DNA from: Myrica gale
Lineage: Eukaryota > Streptophyta > Magnoliopsida > Fagales > Myricaceae
NCBI GenBank assembly: GCA_963930655.1
Contig: OZ005607.1
Coordinates: 11,424,874 to 11,488,873, forward strand
Direction: 5' to 3'
DNA length: 64,000 bases
Shown here: piece by piece, positions 56,224-64,000 of the stretch
Position numbering within the stretch: position 1 is the stretch's first letter
Layout of the letters: each line of letters begins with the position of its first letter
Program-made: the position numbers and the translations under genes
The notes under the pieces: model-generated
The model's database searches: none
Told to the model about the DNA's origin: nothing
The model's input: the letters and a program-made list of their open reading frames with translations, nothing else

Positions 56224-57091
56224 AAGGTAAGCGCCTCGTTATACCATATCACTGGTGAAACTAGTTTATGTAGCAAATAAACAGACATGCATATTAGATT
56301 AGTAGATCCTGAGTTGCACCCCGCGGAAGCAACGAGTCATCTCGGGAGTGAGAAGAGAGAAAGATAGAGATCAAGTATCTTGCCAGTAGTCAGGGAAGGG
56401 TACTATAGACTGCGTTTTGGAATAGACTGAACAAGAAAAGGACTTGGCAATCAGAGGGTACCATCTGGGCCCTTCATGCACGTCCCAGTAATTTCCTTTT
56501 TTTATTCCCCCACCTTATAACAAGACAAGAGTACGTTGTGTGAACTTCCTGTTTTTTCTTCGGTTCTTCTAAGCAATTCGTCCATATATATTCCCACGCT
56601 CGTGAGTCGTGAACGTCTTATCATGATGTATGTGTCTGCCGCCATGTTGGCATTCCAACTGTGAACATTAATTTCCACGGTGGATTTAAGATTAAAAAAA
56701 AACAAGAGGTCGCTGATCACGTAATTGGACATTGTAAATTTGTAATTCATACGGATTAATAATTAGCAATCATGATGGAGAAGATTAACGTGGTGTCTAA
56801 GACTCGTTTTCTAGGCAATAGGAATAGGCCGGAAAGGGAAAGTTGGAAAATAGCTCAATCCACGTACAGTACTACGTTAATATGGCCTCCACACATTGAT
56901 CAAAAGTGTTTGGAACTCAAGTTGGTTAATATATATATATATATTGTTCGTCTAGTTCGAACTCAGCTTGATCAGCTCGACTACATATACGGTACATAAT
57001 ATATATATATATATAATGTGGACGCATATATACTATGTATATCCATACGTACTTAATTACAATCTAAAACATCTATAGTACCATAGATGTA

Positions 57092-57130
<39 letters not shown>

Positions 57131-58072
57131 TAAAATATTGTATTAATTGCATGTTTTAATTTATATTAAATTTAATCATATACAATAGGTGCAACCTTTG
57201 GTCTGACGTGCCAGCGACATACATAACCATGTATGAGTTTGCTGTTCAAATGGAGGCGCCGGTAGACGGAAATGGCTATATATATTGACATACTAATATT
57301 CTACAAAGACTATTTATGATGAAAATTACTATAGACTATTTGTGATTTCCAAATACCAAAAGGACTAATGGAGAAATTAATCCTCCTGTAACACGTGTTG
57401 TGTATATCATATATCTTCAAACCATTTACATTTAAAGGAAATACTGTGACAGCTCTATACGCACCAAAGAGAGGCAGGCAAATCTGGACCATAACGTACA
57501 ATCATAACTTGCTAATTACATTTAATTAAAGGAAATATTATGATCTCTTGATATGAAGATAAAGTAGAGGTAGGGCACCAACTGACAGTGATATCTAACC
57601 TTCAAAATTAGTACTTCTGTGTCTTGCTTTTATGGTGCTACCCGGTCTTAATTTGTTACCAAGGAATGTGATTTTTCATTAATTACTTAGTCGTCATTAT
57701 CAAGGTATACATTGATGTCATTAATGAATTCTTGTCTTTATGGTAATTATAATCCACTTCGAAAATCGGAAACAAAAAATTTCAAATTCACTTCAGAGAG
57801 GTGTCAGGAGCTACCCTGACAACATGGAACTCATGACCAAAACGAAAAACCAGCAAATTTCAACTTTACAGCATTGGATCTCATCACAAACTTGCATGAA
57901 GCAGAATGTAGCAGAGGAAGATGGCAATTATAAAAGCAATCACAAGTGATCTTTCACGATCGCTCAATCCAAACCAAAAAACAATGCACAACAAGACGTA
58001 CAGTACAATTGGACTCCACAAAGTATCCGACTTGCTTACTTTGCTTCAGTACATTTTTTAAATTCCCTTTGG
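56224..58072. other. Intergenic between the IDD gene and FLA
   Basis: The first few hundred bases are probably IDD 3' untranslated region. After that the sequence is AT-rich with TA microsatellites (about 56929-56945, 57000-57015 and 57093-57127). No gene is convincing. The last part (57950-58072) is the 3' flank of the minus-strand FLA gene. Confidence 0.55.
57093..57127. repeat. TA microsatellite
   Basis: About 17 uninterrupted TA/AT units. Confidence 0.95.
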
Positions 58073-58756
58073 TCACAAAGCAAATGCTGCAGCAATAGTC
58101 ACTGAGATTCCAAGGTATAATACCAACATTCCATGCGTGATGACATTCGCCGCATCAGACTTGTCTACTTTAGCAGGAAGAGGAGGACTAGCGATAACCG
58201 GTACTGGAGGCTTGTAGCCGCGAAAAATATCCAGAGGAAGAAGCACCTTGTCCACTTGATAAATAGCCAGCTGTTCATCTGAATACACTGTACTGCCCAC
58301 TGTAGCATTAACAACGCCAGTGGAGATCTCCACTTCCCTGCCAGAAGAGGTCACGTTTAGTGGGAACTCGCCCGCGCTGGTATCTCCGGCCTGGGTCGGC
58401 ACTGGGTTGCTCAAAGTCTGGAAATTCGACAGTGTAACAAAAGTGGCTAAGATATGGTACTGAATAAGTTGGACCTTCTGTAAGTCGCTCAGAGAATTTA
58501 TAGTGCCCGATCTCAGGTCCGAAAATGCCTTGTCGGGGGGAGCAAAAAGAGTAAAACCAGTGTTTGATTTATGGAACTCCCCGTTGAGTTGGTTAGCTAC
58601 TCCAGTGCTCCTTAAGAGGCGGATTAGGACGGTGAACTGACCAGGCTTCTCGAGAATATTGATGATATCGGGGGCCTGGGCTGAAGTTGTGGTTATCAAC
58701 TGCAAGAGTAGTACGAGCAGAAGCGAGAGATAGGAGAAAACCTTTACAGTCGTCAT
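58073..58756 (-). CDS. Fasciclin-like arabinogalactan protein, single FAS1 domain, GPI-anchored (227 aa)
   Basis: Signal peptide at residues 1-26 (hydrophobic core LLLVLLL, cleavage near TTSAQ). One FAS1 domain spans about 35-180, with the H1 motif TGFTLFAPPDKAF (67-79), the conserved YH (100-101) and the H2-like IYQVDKVLLP (165-174). N-glycosylation sequons are N134 and N150. The C-terminus has a short proline-containing spacer (182-195) and a hydrophobic tail (208-227) expected to direct GPI anchoring. FLA proteins act at the plasma membrane and cell wall; the single-FAS1 group includes the FLA11/12 stem and secondary-wall proteins. The proline/alanine glycan-bearing regions usual in that group are very short, and there is none between the signal peptide and the FAS1 domain. 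Single exon, intact. Confidence 0.95.
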   Translation of the reverse strand: MTTVKVFSYLSLLLVLLLQLITTTSAQAPDIINILEKPGQFTVLIRLLRSTGVANQLNGEFHKSNTGFTLFAPPDKAFSDLRSGTINSLSDLQKVQLIQYHILATFVTLSNFQTLSNPVPTQAGDTSAGEFPLNVTSSGREVEISTGVVNATVGSTVYSDEQLAIYQVDKVLLPLDIFRGYKPPVPVIASPPLPAKVDKSDAANVITHGMLVLYLGISVTIAAAFAL

Positions 58757-59674
58757 CTTCGCAATTTACTTTTACCTGGCAAGCTGTGTTTGCTTGCTTA
58801 GGAAATTTGGAAATGCAGGAGTAGCCTTCGAGGAGTGCGTGTGATATGTTTGAGAGGGCAAACACATGGGGCTTTTATGAAGAGCGGGAGACATTGAAGT
58901 TAGGTGAAAGGGTACAATTCTATCTAGTTGCAAAATCCTCAGTTGTTTGCAGCTTATCTGTCATGGAGAGGTGGAGGAATAAATAGACAGACTGCGAGAT
59001 TTTGCTGCTTGAGCAAACTAGTTTGCTTGGTTACGCAGGAAAAACAGGGTGGATCTAAATTGGATGTGGGGCGTAAATATATAACGATGAATATGATTGT
59101 TTTGCTTTCACGGAATGAACAAAAAGAGTACTGGGACTTGGGAATCACAGGGGCGCTATCAGTGGAGGGGCCCTTACTCACGTATGTGCAACTAGAAAAA
59201 TTATCTCTTTCCTTCTTCAAACTCCTATGCGAATCTCATCACTTTAGTTTGAGTCTCTAAATTATAAAAACGATGTCACTTTCATAAACAGACTACTAAA
59301 TTTGTTACGTAATTAGATTAATTATTGAAATACAAAATTCGATCTCACTTTATTGTGATGAAAGCAATCAGAAATTATCCTAAGAAAATGGAGTGGCATT
59401 CACGAGGACGTGGTGGACATCCATCAATTATATCCTGCAACAATTTTAGGAATGGAAGGTAAACCATATCCTTATAGGTGCAAATAGTTTGGCGCATCAG
59501 ATAGCTCATTGCGCCGCCTCAGAGTTTATCAGCTAATAAGGAAATCACTGTTTTTCTGAATATGTTTCTATTGTCGTGAGTGTATATCTGGGGACTGACC
59601 CTCTAACAATTATCTTATTTTCAATTTAAAATAATATGCTGAGGTTTCGATCAATTTAAAATAATTATCGTCAT
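58757..59674. other. FLA promoter region and intergenic DNA
   Basis: The first few hundred bases are the minus-strand FLA promoter and leader. A decayed RNase H-like phrase may lie near 59440-59560 (IVWRIR-like, AAGEFIS-like), but I would not claim it. No other gene seen. Confidence 0.45.
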
Positions 59675-62480
59675 GTCCCAGTACCCTCCATCCGTTCGCA
59701 TGAGGAGTGCGAACGTACTCTCCATCCGTTCGCATTAGGAGTGCGAACATTTAGTCCATGTGACCAAATGCATTTTGTCATGAAATATACGTGCGCACGG
59801 TAATATAAAGATGTCCACGTCGTTTTTTTTTTCATTTATGAAGAAATGATTTTTTGTCACCTTAGAAACCGTTCAAACACGTACCCCGTTCGTGCGGACG
59901 CTTAGTCTGTTGAACCCGTGAGAACGTTTGAAATGTTGACGATCATACATCTGTCACCCATTCAATGGTTCAAACGTTTTTTTTCTTAACGTTCGAATGG
60001 TTGTTATTTAAGGACCGTGTGCACTGAAGAATAACCCTACGGGCAGACGATATTTCATACGAAGTGTGCAGACGTATTGTTATGTGTGCGCACGTCTTAG
60101 CAACCAAATTGTGCGGATGACCTTGTTACTGCTCGAACCTTTTGTTACGTATTTGAATTAATTTAATTAAAATTTAAAAAATTAATTTACAAATAATACA
60201 AATAGAAAGATATTCAATACTAATAATAATAATGAAATGTCTATAATATGTAATCTGTAAATAAAATACATAATCGATAAGTACTGATCAGTTAGTGAAA
60301 ACACATAATCTATCCAAATTTTCGTTTGAGCATCCTACGATTTTTAGTTGGCTGATGTGCTCCATCATCTTATTAGTTGCATCATTCGTTCTTACTGCTC
60401 TACTAGGTTTCGTTGCTGCTCCTGCATCATCTTTTGATACTCTTCTTTTTTTCTTCCGTTGCTGCTCCCCCATTATCTGCTGATGCTCTCGCATCGTGTG
60501 CTCATTTCTGACCGCTTGACCAGAAGCTCTTCATATTCCATTTATCTAGCCTTCATCTGTTCTATCTCTAATCTGGTCTCCCCTAATCTCCGGGACAAAT
60601 CAATAGACGATAATGAAGATGATGATCCAACAGACTGTACTAAACGACCTAAACCTCGCATGTACCCCGCTTTTGGTCCCCTAATACCTCAGCGAAAATC
60701 TCCACTTCTGTGTATGCATTTCCCTCTGACTATAACGCCTCCATTTTTTCCTACAAAATTAGAAAAGAAGATAAAGTTAGCACATCTGAAACATAAGAGA
60801 TGACAAATGCATCATTAAATCTAACATTACAACTTAAAAAAAATTTGTGCATCTTCTGATGTCCACATGTCATCCTTATTAGTATGCGTTTTTTATACAG
60901 CAAAGCAGGATTAATCTGATCAGATTCTGGATTTTTCTGTATACCAAAAGAAATATCCAACGTGCATATTAAATACCCAAGTCATTGATTTAAGTAATAT
61001 CTCTAAAAATGTAAATTTATTATTTATTAACAATACTCTCGCTTGTTGGAAGGACATCACTCCCGATGTGTGTACAATCTTTAGCTTAGCTCTATCGACT
61101 CATTCTCCCGATTGATTGCACTCCTCTTCTGCATTGTATATTTACAGTTTTACGACAATTAATAATAAACTAAAAAAAATAAACATTCAGGACGGAATAC
61201 AAATTTTTAACCTAAAATTCCTCGCTCGCGAATAAATCACAGACACGAGTTCATTCTTCCTTGTTCATCTCTGGATACTGGTGTTGTAACGCCTCGTAAT
61301 TGGAATTGAACACCAAGAAATGCTGGTACATTCTATTTCTATGCAAATTTTACGTTGTGTTCATCGTAGACGTCACAGTGATGCGATCCTCAGGTTGGTG
61401 ATAATCTAGTTGGAAGTCATCCTTAACATATATAATAGTTAGTACGTATAAAAGTTTACACAATTAAAATTTAATAAATTATACTTACCATCACTCAGTT
61501 CATCACGTATGATTAACCTGATCGGGGATCTCCATCCACTTACTCGTCTAAAATGGGACATGTTGTCGAACGAGCGCACTAATATGACTTGAGAGCATTG
61601 AGGATGTCTTGTCATCACCGCCGGTATGTCCATCAAGGATATGGACAGTCATATTTCCTCCGGTACGAGCCTTGAGTAATGCAATCTCACACGTACTACC
61701 CCTTTCGTGCTTGATCCTAGATGTCGCTACAAATGAAAAATAATAAATTTAAAAATCAGTTAGCATATAAATTTAAAAAGTCCTAATATTTAATCAAAAA
61801 AGACGAGGAAAGATACTTACACGTACAACTATTTTGGGTGCCTATTGGACTGGCTGTGGTAGGGGACATTAATTCGTTGCACTCTCTAAGCGAAGGACCT
61901 GATGATGCTAGTGTACCGGGAGTACTGTCAGCTCGAACCGATAAATCGCACCGAAGACTTTTTCCTCCCGCTGGCATGACGACATCTTGTGACCAAATAA
62001 GTCAATATTAGTGAAAAAAACCCAATAAATTATGTCACTTAAAATGAATATAAAATACAAACGCAAAGTAAATTGAAACGATAAAGTTACTTTAGTCCTC
62101 AGTGTCATATTCTTCAGAATCACTACAATCATTACTGAACGAGTCTGATGAATCATCGCTTCCTTCTATTTCATTCTGTTGTGGATCACTCTCATCAGTT
62201 ACCGGCACATAAGTCTCGACGCCATTTCTAGTCAATGAGATCATTTCAAAGGAGCTAAAGTCCACAAAAAGCTCAATCGACTCATTCTTCTAGTTTGCTT
62301 CACGGTTCGACGATCCTTCTCCATCTTCACTAGCTTCCTCTTCATTAGGTGGAATATCACACGTGTTTCTAGGGGTAATCTCTTGAACAATCTTCCAGTG
62401 ACCGCCTAACTTCATATCATCGATATAAAACATTTGATTCCCTTGAGACGCTAGCACGAACAGGTCTTCTTTGTACCACT
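59675..62480 (-). pseudogene. CACTA-2, second copy, inverted and decayed
   Basis: This is the reverse complement of 11000-13600. The right arm (59690-60150) has the same CGAACGTACTCTCC and GTTCGCAT repeats. The accessory ORF starts at 61977 on the minus strand (MPAGGKSLRCDL, ADSTPGTLASSGPSL) and continues with decay towards 60290. At 62480-62340 the minus strand reads LASQGNQMFYIDDMKLGG and WKIVQEITPR, the DUF4216-type end of the CACTA transposase, a part missing from the first copy. Stops and indels are frequent in both copies. Confidence 0.85.
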
Positions 62481-64000
62481 TTCGGGATGTGTTAATACTA
62501 ACAAACTGATCACTTTATCAAGACTTAAGTTTTGAGTACTCAAGTCAAACAGTCACATTTGAGTAAATAGATTAAATTATGGCGCATTTTTCTTAACCTA
62601 TACAAAAGTGTTCGCACAAGGGAACAACTCGTTTGCACGGGTGAACATATGTTCGCACAGTTAATCCTACGTTCGAACAGATGACATATATACAAAACAC
62701 TTTGCCGAAATGTCGTTGTTTGAAATCAAGACGCGCCTCGACGCCTTATCCTGGGCATCCGAACAGAATTCTAAAGGATAGCTTAAAATTCTACCCGGGT
62801 GAAAACAATGACGTTTCCACCAAACACGTCCGAATAGTTAACGAAAGTCATCCGAACGGAGAGCAAAGAAAACAAATATTCAAAATAAATATAAATACGC
62901 GTCTGGACAGTTTGGATAAAGCGTTGAAACACTTTCAAAATGACAACATATTCATTTTAGGATACGATTAGGCGTCCGAACGTCTACAAACAGCGTCCAG
63001 ACACATCGGTGAAGACAACCGACTTAACTCATCCATGACAGCCTCCCTCCACCTCCCACGCATTCCCAAATACATAACCAAATGTAACAAAAAGACACTC
63101 AAAACAATCCTAACACTTAGCACAATCAATTTCTACAAAAAAATCAATCAAAAAACACAATACACAATATAGTATAACAAGATTTTGACAGCTAAAATTG
63201 AATAAATCTTACCTGGATGTGATTAAGCCCTTAAATGAAGGATTTTACGTAAAAATTTGGGAAGAAAATAAGTGAGGGAGGAGAGATTTGAGAGAAAATA
63301 TCACACGGTAATGTTGAAAATGTCGAACTTGTTCGTATTTGAAAATCCGTGGAATTCGTTCGAACAGGTTGCCCTCGTTTGGACGCATTTCAGCACACGT
63401 GACTCAATGATATTCCAGCGCATTAAATGCCAAACGTGTAACCGTTTAAAATAGTTAGAAATGTTAAACGCGTCCGGACGACGATTTCCTGTCCGGACTA
63501 TATTCTCCTAACATTAGGCGACGTGGAAGCACACATTTGGCTAAATAAACGTCATGTCACATCTGGACGATCTGACATACGTCCGGCCGATTACAGCTAT
63601 TTTCAACCATCTTCCTCATTAAACTTGTGTAAGCGATGCTACTGTTATATGGAAGTTCAGACGATGTTGTCAGGGTTCCTACGCTGTCGTTTCGTCTTAG
63701 GCATTTGAACGTAATGTTAAACCGTGCGGACGCCTCAGATTAATTCAACATTAAATATTTCATTAATTGATTTAGTTTACTCAATTTAATTTATTTAAAT
63801 CATTTAACAAACCAAATGTAATTTAGCACAAAAATTGAACGTTATTTATTTATTTTATACTGTTTTTTGACTACATAAATCATAGATATAGTTAACATAC
63901 TTTTGTATTAAACGTCCGTTATAACTAATTATACTAATCGTTCGGTTAACTTAGCACTCATACGAATCATCCGTTTAATTGTACTAATCTTCTGTTTATA
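62481..64000. mobile_element. CACTA-2 second copy, other arm with subterminal repeats
   Basis: Motifs such as CGTCCGAACG, CATCCGAACG, CGTCTGGACAG, GTCCGGACTA and CGTCCGGCCG recur in both orientations from about 62600 to 63740. No transposase sequence other than that at 62340-62480 is visible, and short ORFs here look incidental. The terminus lies beyond the window or has decayed. Confidence 0.6.

Overview
This is a stretch of a plant nuclear genome. The evidence is plant-specific intron-bearing genes (a SYP7-type syntaxin, an INDETERMINATE-domain zinc-finger factor, a fasciclin-like arabinogalactan protein), AT-rich non-coding DNA, and typical angiosperm transposons: hAT, CACTA, Mutator-like, Ty1/copia, Ty3/gypsy, L1-type LINE and a tRNA-derived SINE. 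The gene set looks like a eudicot. I cannot name the species from sequence alone.

Layout. Positions 1-1115 hold the first copy of a duplicated promoter/5'-gene region. Positions 1.97-8.6 kb are transposon wreckage: a 5'-truncated LINE with a 14-bp target-site duplication (TSD), CACTA transposase pieces split by a copia LTR+gag fragment, and a captured intron-bearing piece of a NPSN11-like SNARE gene followed by three 278-bp tandem repeats. Positions 9.7-13.7 kb are a second CACTA family (CACTA-2) with decayed transposase and accessory ORF. Positions 13.92-18.12 kb are a nearly complete but frameshifted hAT element with an exact 8-bp TSD. A small intact gene for a secreted 8-cysteine peptide follows (18.42-18.73 kb). 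Positions 19-26.5 kb hold MITEs, a copia remnant, a second hAT copy with a gypsy fragment inside it, and a SINE. Positions 27.06-33.9 kb are the second copy of the duplicated locus, broken by two hAT elements; one of these carries a Mutator-like element holding exon pieces of the spliceosomal helicase gene BRR2, and that element in turn carries a small hAT. A decayed LINE (33.9-39.5 kb) has a 670-bp patch copied from the copia remnant 17.6 kb away. Then come a 23-24 bp minisatellite, further hAT and LINE remnants, and a copia LTR without internal region.

From 44.4 kb the window is gene-rich: SYP71-like SNARE (nine coding exons, 44,449-48,679, plus strand), IDD zinc-finger factor (three coding exons, 54,337-56,223, plus strand) and FLA (single exon, 58,073-58,756, minus strand). 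The last 4.3 kb is an inverted, degenerate copy of CACTA-2.

The three clear genes are unrelated housekeeping or developmental genes and do not form a pathway. I found no new enzymatic or defence system. The unusual content is the transposon archaeology: a four-level insertion stack that can be reconstructed base by base from TSDs, two independent captures of host gene fragments (BRR2 in a Mutator-like element, NPSN11 beside CACTA sequence), a non-transposon 670-bp patch duplication, and two GC-AG introns in functional genes.
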